Of a stretch of 64,000 bases of DNA, positions 22,611 to 34,090 are shown piece by piece (positions within the stretch are counted from its first letter, which is position 1; each line of letters opens with the position of its first letter). The stretch is from assembly GCA_009809945.1 (NCBI GenBank), contig WTPW01001630.1:1-64000 (forward strand), written 5' to 3'. A model generated the notes under the pieces. It searched no databases. It saw nothing but the letters and a program-made list of their open reading frames with translations, and had not been told where the DNA came from. This DNA is from Gigaspora margarita. Lineage: Eukaryota > Glomeromycota > Glomeromycetes > Diversisporales > Gigasporaceae. Made by a program: the position numbers and the translations under genes.

Positions 22611-24503
22611 TTATAAATATAAATCAATATACTTCATATTATATTGTAAAAATGCTATTCTGCCTGCCATATCTTGATTATGAATTTTTATAAATTTATC
22701 CATATTTTTTGCTGGATCTTCTTTATCAACCGTTAGCGTAGGCAAATATTCTCTCGCAAGAGCAGCCAATCCAGGAAGCATTTGTTTCGAACCTTGCCAC
22801 CATTCATATGGATTAATATCACCATCTAAAGATGATTGTGGACGATTAATATAACATTTCAGTTCTTTATTTGCCGCTTGTATTGACTTATCCAAATCGT
22901 CTGAAAAAATATTTTTTAAATAATAAGATTTGCATTTTTCTAGCGCACATTTTATGATAATCTTGTATATTATATATGCATGTTAAATTCAATATTATTT
23001 TATAAATAGAAATAATATAAATAAACTTACAGTTGAAATCTTATCCGGATTAGAACGTGGATCTAAAAATAAAGCTAACTTCTTAGCGTATAAATCAATG
23101 TATAAAGGAAACGATGTTAGAAACGATTTAAGGATTTTGTGCTCTAAATTATCACTAAACTGAAGCTCTTTAAACATATTATCTGCATTCATAACAATTT
23201 TATCTACTAAATCTGTGTATTCTTTTGTAGATATATTATGACAACGGCATGTAATATTTTCTAAAGGTTTAAATAGTTGCAATAATTTAGGAAATATGTC
23301 AAATGGTAAAGAATCTAGTTTAAGTTCCTTAAAACATTTTCCTTTTTCTCTGATAATGGCAACTTCATAACTATCATAATTGTTAACTAGTTGCATGAAA
23401 GGTTTTTCCATTAATTTAATAAACGCTATTTTATGATAAATGCAAACATCACAATTAATTGTCGGATAATTAAATGCTATTTGCATATTCTGTATTTCCC
23501 TTTTTACTGTATCATTCGTTAAAAACCTTATCACATCGCAAAGATTATCAGTAGCGTTCTTAATAGCTTTGATAATTCCAAACATTTCTTGTGTATAAAC
23601 GTTTTCTCTAGCCCATAGCTTTAAGGTTCTTTGTATTAAATTAAATAAGTCATTAAAGTAACTATATTTATTCATACACAATGGTATAAGATTGTGATAA
23701 TTGTCTTCAAAATCAGTAAACGGATCAAAATCAAACCAACCAAAATTACCATAATCGCTATAAAATTTTAAATTAGTCAATTCCCACTTTTCTAAAGCAT
23801 TAATAGTATCTCCAAAAAAATCATTATTTTCTTCCATATCAGAATACCATTCATTTGCAAGTAATAAGATTTTATGAAGTTCAAAATCTTTAGTTAGCCA
23901 ATTACATGTGATTACTATATATGATTTACTAAATCTAGCGTCTGTTTCATGAATTGAGACAGTAATAGACGTCTCTTGTTGAGCTTTTAACTTTAATTGA
24001 GGGAATAAACGATTATATGCTTTGTTAATTTGATCTTCTATAATATTAGAAGTAGATAGTTCAATTATTGGATTAACAAATCCAGCAGATTTTAAATTAT
24101 CAACAATACTAAAAGGTGCTCCAGAAGAAACAATAAATTTAAGTAATGGTAGATTAATTTCTGGTTCAGAATTAATAGAGTTAACGGTTGACGTTGTAGA
24201 TGATGTTGAGGATTTAGTTATACCATGCTTCTTCTTAAGATGGCCAACAAGATTAGAAGTAGAACCGCACCATATATATCTCGTCGTGCATCCAGAAATC
24301 GTACATTTTGTTATTGTTCCATTCTCACTTGGGACCTTGAATGGTTCAAAATATTTCCAACAAATGCTTTCTTTATCATTATTTTCTAGGTGTCGGCGTT
24401 TTTTTGGTTGAGCTTCACTATTGTTAGTAGCTATTGAGTTATTTCCATTATCATTTAAATTGGATGCTTGAAATGAATCTTGATTTCTTTTATATCCGGC
24501 CAT
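22611..24503 (-). CDS. BED zinc-finger, hAT transposase-derived protein (unit 4, intact)
   Basis: Two exons: 24,503-23,031 and 22,961-22,611, with a 69-nt intron (donor GTAAGT, acceptor ACAAG) in phase 0, giving 607 residues. An N-terminal basic patch (KKRR, 34-37) precedes a BED finger: W49, C67, C72, H88, H93. A Ser/Thr-rich linker follows, then a hAT-like body. The last exon has PYEWWQGSKQMLPGLAALAR, which matches the hAT C-terminal dimerisation region (WW...LA..AR.YL), but the usual following signature around SERLFS is missing. The Asp-Trp motif expected at the first catalytic position reads SIHET instead. I infer a non-catalytic, possibly host-adopted DNA-binding protein; a decaying transposase is the alternative. 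The gene faces away from the BTB-TLDc remnant. Confidence 0.8.
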
Positions 24504-24643
24504 TGTAAAAAAAAAAATAAAAAGGTCAAATCTGGTGGCTATTGTTAAATCAAATACGTATATAGTATTATGATCGTGCTACGTACAATGTAGTGCAATT
24601 TCCCAAAGTAAATAAAATGAAATCATCATGCAGTTTGGCACGG

Positions 24644-25727
24644 TGTTACCCTTGCCCACCGGGCCCCTGCCTCAAGTCACAAGAATACTGCGCTAGATGT
24701 ACCGATCATACCAGATGTGCCACATGTGACGGATCTGCCGCATGTGACTGATAAGCCACATACGATGGATCAGTCGCTTGTTGCGACTAAGGCATAAAGG
24801 ATTAATATGATGGAATAGGCATAATGGGCTGATATGATCGAAATAACATAAATAATGGATCAGCCCTTCATATCACAAGAGACATATGTATTTATTAGTA
24901 GATAGATTCTTATATATACGAGCGATATCCGCTTCACTTTGTAGGCATGTTCGCCATAACATTTCTTTATTATTAATAAAAGACATTCCATTATATACAA
25001 TCGATTCTAAAATTACATCACGCACTCTTTCGAATTGCCAAATCACACTATAAATATAAACCCTCTCGCTTGTATAAATACTAACAACTACGATACACCA
25101 CTGCACAGTTTGTGTCTCTGTGCTCACGTGACTCCCTGTCGATAGTTGCTCCGTTAGCCTCGATTTCCGAGAGGTATTCGAAGGTTAACAACGGTGTTGG
25201 TCGAAAATTTTTTTATTTCCGATGGGGTTCGATTTTAACCCGATTTCCGGTCACGGGAATCGATGATTACATTTGATGATCGGTCGGTTACCCGCACCGA
25301 TTACTACATTTTTCGCTCATCAACCTTACGTATTAAACCATCTTTTTTTTTTTCATTACTACATTTTACATAAGTTAAACAATTAATACTTCATTTTGGA
25401 TCCTTTAAGACTATTACTTCATAGTTTGTAAACGCTTTGTCATAATACCGTAAGGAATCGTGGGAAAAGCGTAAAGTGAAGAATGTATATAAGGAGTGGA
25501 TAGTGTTTTTTATGATCAGTTACTATTTTTTTATTTATTATCAGAATATCAGAATTAATTATCATTAGACTTTTATTTTGTATATAATCTTTTATCGCAT
25601 GTATAAATAAATCGCTCTCCCAATATTTAATAAAAATACATTCGTTTATAAATCCCGAACCCTTAATGATTGTGGCCAGTAGCTAAATTGGCATACTAAG
25701 TTCTGGAAGTCTCCCTAGGCCACAACA
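24644..25727. mobile_element. Probable solo LTR (fossil)
   Basis: About 1.08 kb found only in unit 4, replacing a dozen bases of the common sequence 'GGCACAGAAATATAGGGCCACAA'. It starts TGTTACCCTTG and ends GCCACAACA, contains a TATATAAGG box near 25,485 followed by a region rich in polyadenylation-like words, and is less AT-rich at its left. These are features of a retrotransposon LTR, likely Ty3/Gypsy. No clear target duplication, so it is older or its borders are slightly off. No internal retroelement region remains. Confidence 0.5.
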
Positions 25728-25979
25728 AACTCATACAGGGATCGGGGTGTAAAATGATCTACAAAATTTAGGCTCAGAACCAATAAAAATTGCAGGATCT
25801 TCATGTAACATAAAGTAAAAATTCGTATCATGAAATTTTACCAATAATAAGAACTTTTTAATGTTAAAATAAACAAAATGGGTGCCATATTATCAAATGT
25901 TTATCTCACAAAATTGGATGGATTCCTTTTTTGGTTTGCATTACACGCGCAAATAAGCCAAACGTATGGGCAGTTAGAT

Positions 25980-26153
25980 CCTTTTAACATTTAAAGGGAT
26001 TTTCAAAAATACTTCACTGATTTTATCAAACTTTTTTATTTCAATTTTAAGAATAAGCCGAATTAAAATAAAAAATCTTTCATCGAATTTGGTAGGATAG
26101 TCGTGGAGAAAACCTCTAAAAAAACAAATTTCAGAAAAAAGCAAAAAACCGTA

Positions 26154-26216
<63 letters not shown>

Positions 26217-26960
26217 CTTTAAACGAAGATTTCTCAACGATCATCTGATGAAATTTTTTATTTTAGTTCTATGTGCTTGTAGAATTGAAATAAACCAATT
26301 TTATGGATTTAATTAGACGATCACAGAGAAATATTATCTGAAGTTTTAAAAAAATTATCACAGCTTTTTAATAGATAATCGATGACTATTTAACAAAATT
26401 AAATGAAAATTTTTTTATTTTCTGAATTCTGTGTTTATAGAACAAATTTTTTCATCGAATTTGGTAGAAAGTCATTGAGAAATTACGCTTTAAGTTTTAA
26501 TGTCTATACCGTAAATTTTCGAAATAACGGGCATGAGTTTTATTTCGAATTTTGTTCGAATTTAACTTAATTCAGCCTTAAGTTCGAAATAACTCCAATG
26601 CCTGGATTTCGAAAATTTATGGTGCAAAGAATTTGCGGTAAATGTTTTTTAAAATTAAATAAATATCTTTCAGCATTTAACTAATCAATTCATTAAAAAA
26701 AAAAATCTTCATTGAATTATCATCGAGGAATTTCATTTAAAACCTAAAATTTTTTTGGCCCAAGAAAAAAAAGTAATAATAGATTTGTTTTTAATTTCAA
26801 ATATTCTCAATGTAAGCAATTCGATAGAGTTTTTTATTTTAATTCCACAGGTTTATGGAAATGAAATTAAAAAGTTTTATTGAATTTGATTAGGTAACTG
26901 AGAAATATTATTTTAAGTTTTTAAAAAAATTACCAGAGTTTATCAATGACCATCCAAAAA
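25980..26960. repeat. Alternating ~170-bp hairpin repeats (unit 4 spacer), with T58 run
   Basis: Same alternating words as in the other units, here without the CAGCTG or TTAA MITEs, so this copy shows the ancestral arrangement. A run of 58 T (26,157-26,214) is unique to this unit and probably of uncertain true length. Confidence 0.6.
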
Positions 26961-27423
26961 AATTTAATGAAATTACACAAATAATAATCAAAACTTTCTC
27001 AACTAAAAATATGCAATGTCATAATAATTTACAAGGCTAACATTATTAATACTCTAAACAAATTTGCTTTTCTCATCAACTTACATATCTTTATAAAGTT
27101 TTAAATCAATGACCAAAATATTCAATAAAAATGAACAACCTTTAATTTCAGAGATTCACCATTATCCTATATTCCAAGGAAAATAGGAGTTTCTATAAAG
27201 TTACATTGATGAATATATTGAACAATGTTGGGACAAAAATACTGTTCACTTCACCGACAATTAATTAATTCGATGTAACAATAATGATATTTGAAATTTC
27301 TTATTTTATGAAATGTATAATTTTTTTGTTAAATTCTAGTTTCTTTCAAGCATATTTGCTATCTGAAACTTCGGGCAATAAGTTTTCATTTTATTTTGTT
27401 TCTCATGATTTCCAGTTATCTTT

Positions 27424-27530
27424 ATAGTCTATTTATTATATCAATTGATCAGATAGCATTTGATCAAATTTTAGCATATAGTCTATTTATTATATCAATT
27501 GATCAGATAGCATTTGATCAAATTTTAGCA
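27424..27530. repeat. 54-bp perfect tandem duplication
   Basis: Two copies of a 54-bp stretch beginning ATAGTCTATTTATTATATC. The corresponding places in units 1-3 (for example 1,136-1,190) have one copy. Perfect identity marks it as very recent. Confidence 0.85.
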
Positions 27531-27573
27531 GCATCGATTCTTTAAATAAGTTTACCAGCTCAACATAGACACC

Positions 27574-27720
27574 CTATAAAAAAAATTAAAAATCATATTC
27601 AAATTTTGCTCAGCATTTTTCGTAACAAACCCAATTAGAACCTACATAAATTCCTCAATAATTTGAATTTTCTAAATACTTTCGATTACAGGGTTATAAT
27701 TTATACAGAAAAAATTTTAA
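27574..27720. mobile_element. Half of a CTATAAAAAAATT foldback MITE (unit 4)
   Basis: Only the left arm and part of the centre of the element seen whole at 20,184-20,492 remain; the right arm is gone and the sequence passes directly into 'TTTTAACGCTAGATCAG'. Confidence 0.6.
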
Positions 27721-28545
27721 CGCTAGATCAGTATCATATAGATATCGACAAAATGGAAGAATCCTAATAGTCCAGGTTCATACGGAAGCCCAAAGATTAC
27801 TACACTAGCTGCCTTTATACTTAGGAGGTCATAGTTATACACATTCTCTAGAAGATAAAAATCAGCAGAAATCAATGCCTCTATTTATATAATTTGATTT
27901 TATTAATAGCATGAAATGTTAAAAGGACATTGCGCGTATTAAAATCGCATAATTTGATGCTAATAATCTTTCAAATTCTTACAATTTTTACAATTTTTAC
28001 AATTATATAAATATATAATTCTTCTACAACGAGAACTATTTCATTTTTTTGAAGTTAAAGTAAATCAAGTGATCAATATGTAATCTAAATTTTGCCATAA
28101 GCTAGCTCACCAAGCAATTATTTGTTCCTGTGTGAAGTATATTGCGGTTATATAATTAAATCGAATAGGCCCAGTAAGATTTCTGAAAATTTATATATGT
28201 ACCTAGAAATTGGATTTTCCTTTAGAAGTACAATACATGTTAACCGAATATATAGCGCATATAATGGATAACAAAATGACTGAAAAATTTCTTGAACAAC
28301 TTTTTCAAGACTTTATTCAATTTCTTAATAGCGAATATGATTATAATGTAATAATTTAAATCGGAGAACAATCAAATGTTCAATATTTTAAAGCACATTC
28401 AATATTTTTGCATCAAAGTTCATTGTTCTTTCGCCAAAAAATAACAAATTCGGTTAAGAAAAAAATATTACTGAAATTAAATTACCTCATATTTTCGTAA
28501 AAACATTTGATATTATTTTTAAGTAGGTTATAATAGAATTATATA

Positions 28546-28661
28546 CAGTTGAACCTCCCCGATTAGATTCATGTAGCAGAAACGGACTTGGTAGATTAAT
28601 TCTTTTATCAGATTTGACAGGTTATCGGTTTTGACATGATCGGTTTTGGGAGGTTCAACTG
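28546..28661. mobile_element. Pogo/Tigger-like MITE
   Basis: 116 bp flanked by TA, ends CAGTTGAACCTCCC and GGGAGGTTCAACTG. This tip is typical of pogo-type Tc1/mariner elements. It lies inside the BTB remnant. Confidence 0.85.
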
Positions 28662-28736
28662 TAGCATATTTTTATTATAAGAGAATCGATTTTGAAAATT
28701 TATTAATATACATACTTTCTATATCGGTATAGGCAT

Positions 28737-28845
28737 TAGTGATGCCTGGCGAAATGACGAAACCTGACGAAACCTGACGAAACTTGACGAAACTTATGGT
28801 TTCGTCATTTCGTCAACGGCAAAATAGTTTCGCCAGGCATCTATA
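28737..28845. mobile_element. hAT-like mini foldback with GACGAAAC words
   Basis: 109 bp with ends TAGTGATGCCTGGCGAAA / TTTCGCCAGGCATCTATA and a near-perfect 8-bp duplication ATAGGCAT / ATAGGTAT. The inside is four GACGAAAC(C/T)T words and their complements. Related words occur at 33,946-34,090. Confidence 0.65.
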
Positions 28846-29007
28846 ATAGGTATATTTATGGCGGTAAATTTCTTTAGAAAATTTTGAAGCTTCAACAACA
28901 TTTGATCTATTGATCATTATCAATGAATTTATGTTTCAACTTTAAGTAATTATTAATCTCCAGTCTTGCATAGTTGACAGTCATGTTTCTTGACTCTGTT
29001 TACAATG

Positions 29008-29425
29008 ACCAACAAATTCACGTATCGCGCTGGGAATCAGAATTCTGGAAAAATTGCCAATCTATGATTGGCTAAAAATTATTCTATTACAGCTGTTTTT
29101 AAAAAGATGCGGAAAAAGATTTCCATATATCCATATGGTGAATCAAATAATTTAGAAATTATAATTAGTAAAAATTACAGCAGTTTTCAAAAATATGTGC
29201 ACATTTGGGAAATCGGAGAATCTGGAAATTTTAGATTAGTAAAAATTTCGATTAGAGCAGGTCTCGAAAACTCACGAAATCCTGGAAAATATCGTAAATT
29301 ACACATGATATGGTGATCTGAGGCCGTCACACCTTTTTGAATACAGGTACAATTTTTGACCAATCATGGATTGCATTTTTTATAGATTCCTGTGATACTT
29401 TAAATTTGTTGGTCACAGTAATTTG
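29008..29425. mobile_element. Foldback element hosting a nested MITE
   Basis: 'GACCAACAAATT' near 29,008 pairs with 'AATTTGTTGGTC' near 29,415, and 'TATGATTGGCTAAAAATT' with 'CAATTTTTGACCAATCATG'. The nested MITE at 29,090-29,347 separates the two arms. Inserted in the BTB-TLDc remnant of unit 4 only. Confidence 0.6.
29090..29347. mobile_element. TA-flanked MITE, CAGCTGTTTTC family (inverted copy)
   Basis: Starts CAGCTGTTTTTAAAAAGATG after TA and ends CACACCTTTTTGAATACAGG before TA. Internally it is the reverse complement of 693-887, with about 60 extra bases. Confidence 0.65.
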
Positions 29426-30480
29426 AAAAGCGCTGTAACTTTTTCTCGCATTTATCATACAAGTTTTCATAATGAAAATTTTAAGGTTTTACAACAATTT
29501 TGTACATTCTTGTAAAAATCCAAGCATGATTTTTAACTCTGGTGATTTTACTACACTTCAAGAAGATGCTTTAAAGTTGTCTTGCGCGGAAAAGAAAAAC
29601 TACCAAACTTGCCAACTAATTTTGAGAGTAGGCTGATGAGAATCTCAATTCATTAAAACTGCAATTAAACCTGTCTTCCTCACAATAGATAATTTCAAAT
29701 ACCTGGTGAAGAATTCATGAAAAAATTAAACCATGTAATATAATATTCTTTGAATGAATTTGTGGGATGATATCGTAATAAAATTAGAAGCTCTAAACAT
29801 GTCTATCACCAATTTTATCACGTAAAAAGACAACTCAGCATCTTTCTAGATGTCCTTCCAAAACTGAAATATTTTTTAATATAATTATATTACAAAATGT
29901 AGCAAATATTACATCTTGAATCGACCGACGTTCAATAATTTATGGTATTGCAGAAAATCCTTACAAACTCGAGTTATATTTGCAGACAGTAGAGATGGTT
30001 CACAACTGAAACATTTCACCAATTTATGTGATAATATACCTGGTACAATGAACAGTGATTGTTTTAAAAGTTAAAAATAAGAATGAAATAATTGGAAGGT
30101 ATAATCCTCTTGCATGGAAAGCTGATATTTCAAAATAGGTTGAAATAACATTTAATTGCATTTTTTTACAAAATAAAAACAACAAAAAAAATCTATTGTT
30201 AGCTTTGTTAAAAATAAAGAAAAAGTATTTGGTATGGTTCAATACTATATGATCCATGGTTTGGTGATAATAGCCTAGGGCTATATAAATATACATGCTG
30301 TTGTCAAAAGAATGATTATGATGTTCCAATCAGAGACACAGATGAAAATTTTCTGTCAATGGATATGAAGTATTTCAAATCCATAAAATGATTAAGTTTC
30401 TATTATCTTTAGAGATGCCCCTCGCGCGATATTAACTCATGTGAAATGCGCGGTATGATCGCAACTATTACCTCTGTGAA

Positions 30481-31629
30481 TGGCATCAAATTATATTTTG
30501 ACAAAACAACACATGTTTGGCAAATTTCTAGCTTTTTTTAATAGCATTGTGAGAGGATACTTGCTATCAATTCATTACGTCAAAATCAAGATGTATTCAA
30601 ATAATATTACTTTATGACATAAAAAAATATCCTACAGTGTCTATCTATTTATTGAATTGTTTTTACTGTTAAATTTCATAGCGTTATTTCATGCAAGTTT
30701 TATTTCATGTTAACTACTGGAGTTATATTTACACATTGCGCAGCTTTTTTGCAACCCACCTAGTGATACGGGCTGATCCCAAAGGCTTGGGCCGACCCGG
30801 CCGAGAAAATTACTCGGGCCGGTCGACCGGGCCGACCATATTATTAAAAAATTTTTAGTCAATCCAAAATTACCAACCACACCTATAATATGATCTCCTA
30901 ACAATAATTTCGGTAATTTTACTGAACAAATTACCATACCTCAAAAAATTCTCGTGTTTATGTTTATGTTGTTTGACTGTCTATTATACCGAAATTTTCC
31001 GATATTACATTGACTTAATGCTGGCCGAACCTATGATTAATTTCAACCTAATTCGACAACTTGCCCAAAAGTTCTGGTAACTTACATCAATGATCTTAGT
31101 AACTTACCATTTGGTAATTATCAGCGTTAAGTCAACTGCGGAATTAAGTCCTTAAAAATTATTTAGTGGCCCCGACAAGAAGTAAAAATAATTAGTCAGT
31201 CAGAAAAGCTCTTATTCGTCCATTGAACTAAGAAAGATTAATTTGGATTAGCTTATTGATGGACTGACTATTGGTGGTTTCTAGTAAAATTAAAGGTTGA
31301 GAAATAGATTGATTTAAAATCCTAACTTATCTTAGTCGGCCCGCCCGGCCCGTGAAGGCGTGGGTCGACCTTCGGCCCGCCCTCCCGCCCGGCCGATGGG
31401 CCGGGGTCAGCCCGTATCACTAAACCCACCAGATTAATAGTGGCATATAAGATTCTTAAACAAGTTAAATAATTGTTTTAAATTTCATATTAGAAGTAAA
31501 TACGAATTATAGTAGTTGCGTTATTTTTCGCTCTTTAATTATTTGTTCTAGTTATTGGTCAGATAAAGGTCGTATATTTCAAATTATGCCTATTCTATTT
31601 AGTACAAAATATATTGATATGAGAATGAT
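30481..31629. other. Inter-unit spacer 4/5, no gene
   Basis: Shared AT-rich tail, split by the hAT element at 30,761-31,422. I see no gene. An open frame on the minus strand at 30,710-30,937 comes from the GC-rich end of that element. Confidence 0.6.
30761..31422. mobile_element. hAT-like element with perfect 8-bp TSD
   Basis: 662 bp between two copies of AACCCACC (30,753-30,760; 31,423-31,430). Ends TAGTGATACGGGCTGA and TCAGCCCGTATCACTA are perfect complements over 16 bases, followed by GC-rich GGCCGACCCGGCCG-type words, then an AT-rich non-coding interior. Units 1, 3 and 4 show the empty target line. Recent insertion, because the duplication is perfect. Confidence 0.85.
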
Positions 31630-33925
31630 AAATAGCATTTATAAGTATAGACCAATATACTTCATATTATATTGTAAAAATGCTATTTTTTTCTGCCATA
31701 TCCTTGACATCATTATTATAAATTATTATAAGTTCATCCAGATTTTCTTTTCGATCTTCTTTATCCACCGTTAGTGTAGGCAAATATTCTCTCACAAGAG
31801 CAGCTAATTCAGGAAGCATTTGTTTTGAACCTTGCCACTATTCATTTGGATTAATATCACCAACTAAAAATAATTGTGGGTGATTAATAACATTCCAGTT
31901 CTTTATATTGCCGCTTGAATTGATTTATCCCAATTGTATGAAAAATAATTTTTAAATAACAAGATTTACATTTTTCTAGTCCATGTTTTATTATAATCTA
32001 GTACATTATATAAGCATGTTAAATTCAATAAATAGAAATAATATAAATAAACTTACAATAGAAATCTCATCAGGATTTGAACGTGGATCTAAAAATAAAG
32101 TTAGCTGTTTAACGTATTGTGAATCCCATGATTTGACTCACGTGACTGCGCCTTGTGATCGCCAAAATCACGTGACTAAATTCATTTTATCGCATTTATC
32201 GCATTTGTTGCATTTATTAGATTTATGCGATTTATCAAACTTATGCGATTTATTAGATTTATTAGATTTATGCGATTTATTAGATTTCTTGCACAAATTG
32301 CATTTAGTTGTAAACCTATCGTTTATTATAAATAAAGGCTTGGCGCCCTTGAGGAAATACATCCTTCGTGATAATAAATAATNCATTNGCTNATTACCCT
32401 ATACANTCTCNACATTAATAAATAAACTGACNCAGATCTACTGCTTAAGTGGCATAAGCAGTACGATTGTTTGTTNNCNTTGCTTGTACACGTGATTATA
32501 CCGTTACGCTGCCGGTTGATTTCTCGACGCACTGAGGAATACCGTGATTGTTTTGGTCAACTCTCCCAACGTACCGTGGATAGTTGAGGTTGATTATTGT
32601 TCGGTTGTGGTTCCAAGAGGTGGATTCCAAGCCGAGGTTTAATGTATCAGTGTTATTGAATTTGTGTGAACGACAAGTGCATATTTAAGAAGAGAGAAGT
32701 CTTACCTACGGTCATATATCCCCACCTGCCAAATCTAACCGCCCCTTTCGACTAAGCCGATCGTAGGTTACACGGGTTCTATTTTTTTTAAGAAACTGAA
32801 GGGCCGTACAAGGGTGTCAGTATAAATCATTGTATAAAGGAAATGATGCGCGAAACGAATTAATGCTAAACTGAAGTTCTCTTAATATATTATATCTGCA
32901 TAATAACGATTTTATCTACTAAATCTGTTTATTTTTCCATAGATATATTACGATAATGGTATGTAATATGTTTTAAAGGTTTAAATAGTTGCAATAATTT
33001 AGGAAACATGCTAAATGGTAAAGAATTTAGCTTAAGTTCCTTAAAACGTTTCCTTCTTCTCTGATCATGGTATCTTCATAATTATTATAATTATTAACTA
33101 ATTATATGAAAGGTTTTCCATTAATTTAATAAACGCTATTTTATGATATATTCGATCATCAAAATTACATTTAATTTATTCTGCACTTTGGATGCCAATA
33201 AATGTTGAATAACTAAATATTGTTTGCATATTTTGTATTTCATTTCGTACTTCTGTATTTTTTAAAAACCTAAAACACTGCAAAGATTATCAGTAGCGTT
33301 CTTATATAATACAGTAGATTTGATGATTTCAACCATTACTTGGATATAAGCATTTTCTCTAGCCTATTTCTTTGAGGCTCATCACTAAAATATTGTTTCT
33401 ATTCACACATAATGATAATATTTTGTGCAAGATTTTGATATTTTTCCTCTTCCCAATCTCATAATGGATCAAAAAAAATATCACTATCACTATCATATTT
33501 GCTATAAAATTTTAAATTAGTCAATTCTCACTTTTCTAAAGCTTCAATAATATCTCGCAAAAACTCTTTATCTTCATCTATATCAGAACACCATTTATTT
33601 GCAAGCAATAAGATTTATGAAGTCAAAGCTTTAGTTAACCAATTACAAGTGGTTATTAAATATGATTATTAAATCTAGTGCCTATTGTTGTTTTATGAAT
33701 TGAGAACTTAATAGATTTCCCTTGTTGAACTTTTAACATTAATTGAAGGAATAAAAGATTATATGCTTTGTTAATTTGATCTTCTATAATATTAGAAGTA
33801 GATGCTCAATTTCTAAATTAACAAATCCAGCAGATTTTAAATTTTCAATAATACTAAAGGTGCACAAGAAAAAACAATAAATTTAAGCAATGGCAAATTA
33901 ATTTCTAGTTCAGAATTCAACAAGT
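31630..33925 (-). pseudogene. BED-finger hAT-derived gene, decayed and truncated (unit 5)
   Basis: The order of matches on the minus strand is the same as in 22,611-24,503: last-exon peptide (LPELAALVREYLPTL-like, about 31,770-31,830), middle part, and N-terminal region up to about 33,925, where similarity stops inside the linker after the BED finger; the BED finger and start codon are missing. It has many small losses, in-frame stops (for example in the WWQGS motif) and a solo LTR. It is the most diverged copy, so probably the oldest edge of the array. Confidence 0.7.
32118..32819. mobile_element. Solo LTR (fossil), TGTGAATC...GGGTGTCA
   Basis: 702 bp inserted in the unit 5 BED pseudogene, flanked by GTAT on both sides (32,114-32,117; 32,820-32,823). 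TG...CA ends fit an LTR. It contains a simple repeat of 'GATTTATTA/GATTTATGC' words (32,190-32,290), several N, and a less AT-rich right half. Family likely Ty3/Gypsy, not certain. No internal region is left. Age: after the host gene copy was formed. Confidence 0.7.
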
Positions 33926-33945
33926 TTAGGAGTATAGTCGTTAGA

Positions 33946-34090
33946 CGAAAACTCAAGGTTTCGCGCGAAACCTAATTTCGTCTTTCGCCAGCTAAAATCT
34001 CAAATGACAAAATGATTAAACCGGCGAAAGGTGACGAAACTGACGAAATGTGACGAAACTGGCGAATGGTGATGATACTGACGAAAGTTA
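33946..34090. mobile_element. GACGAAA-word foldback at the right edge of the array
   Basis: Begins near 'TCGTTAGACGAAAACTCAAG', ends in five 'GACGAAA/GGCGAAA' words; left arm words (TTTCGTCTTTCGCC) pair with the right ones. It lies exactly where homology to the BED unit stops, so its insertion or a break in it may mark the array boundary. Confidence 0.5.

Larger units (their letters stand above)
28264..30480 (+). pseudogene. BTB-BACK-TLDc gene remnant with BTB part (unit 4)
   Basis: The most complete copy. From the ATG at 28,264 one reads MTEKFLEQLFQDF, then after a stop GEQSNVQYFKAHSIFLHQSS, LFFRQKI and IKLPHIFVKTFDIIFK, a clear BTB domain (to about 28,540). Two MITEs follow, then BTB/BACK linker pieces (ENFEASTTFDLL-like, about 28,860-28,925), then after another composite foldback DFTTLQE (29,535), the BACK part (29,640-29,720) and TLDc pieces to about 30,450. 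BTB proteins of this kind serve as partners of ubiquitin ligases in other organisms. Several frame breaks and three insertions; not functional. Units 1-3 lack the BTB part. Confidence 0.75.
1..33930. repeat. Tandem array of BED/hAT-derived + BTB-TLDc units
   Basis: Five homologous blocks follow each other in the same orientation. The left edges of blocks 2-5, taken at the end of the BED gene, are near 7,138, 15,587, 22,611 and 31,630; block 1 enters from the left of the window and block 5 stops inside its BED gene near 33,925. Each block reads, left to right: BED/hAT-derived gene (minus), hairpin-rich spacer, BTB-BACK-TLDc remnant (plus), AT-rich tail with a shared sequence around 'ACCAGAATTATTAGTGACAT'. 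Without insertions a unit would be about 6 kb. Observed differences are mostly mobile-element insertions plus one shared deletion. I infer segmental tandem duplication followed by decay. Confidence 0.85.
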
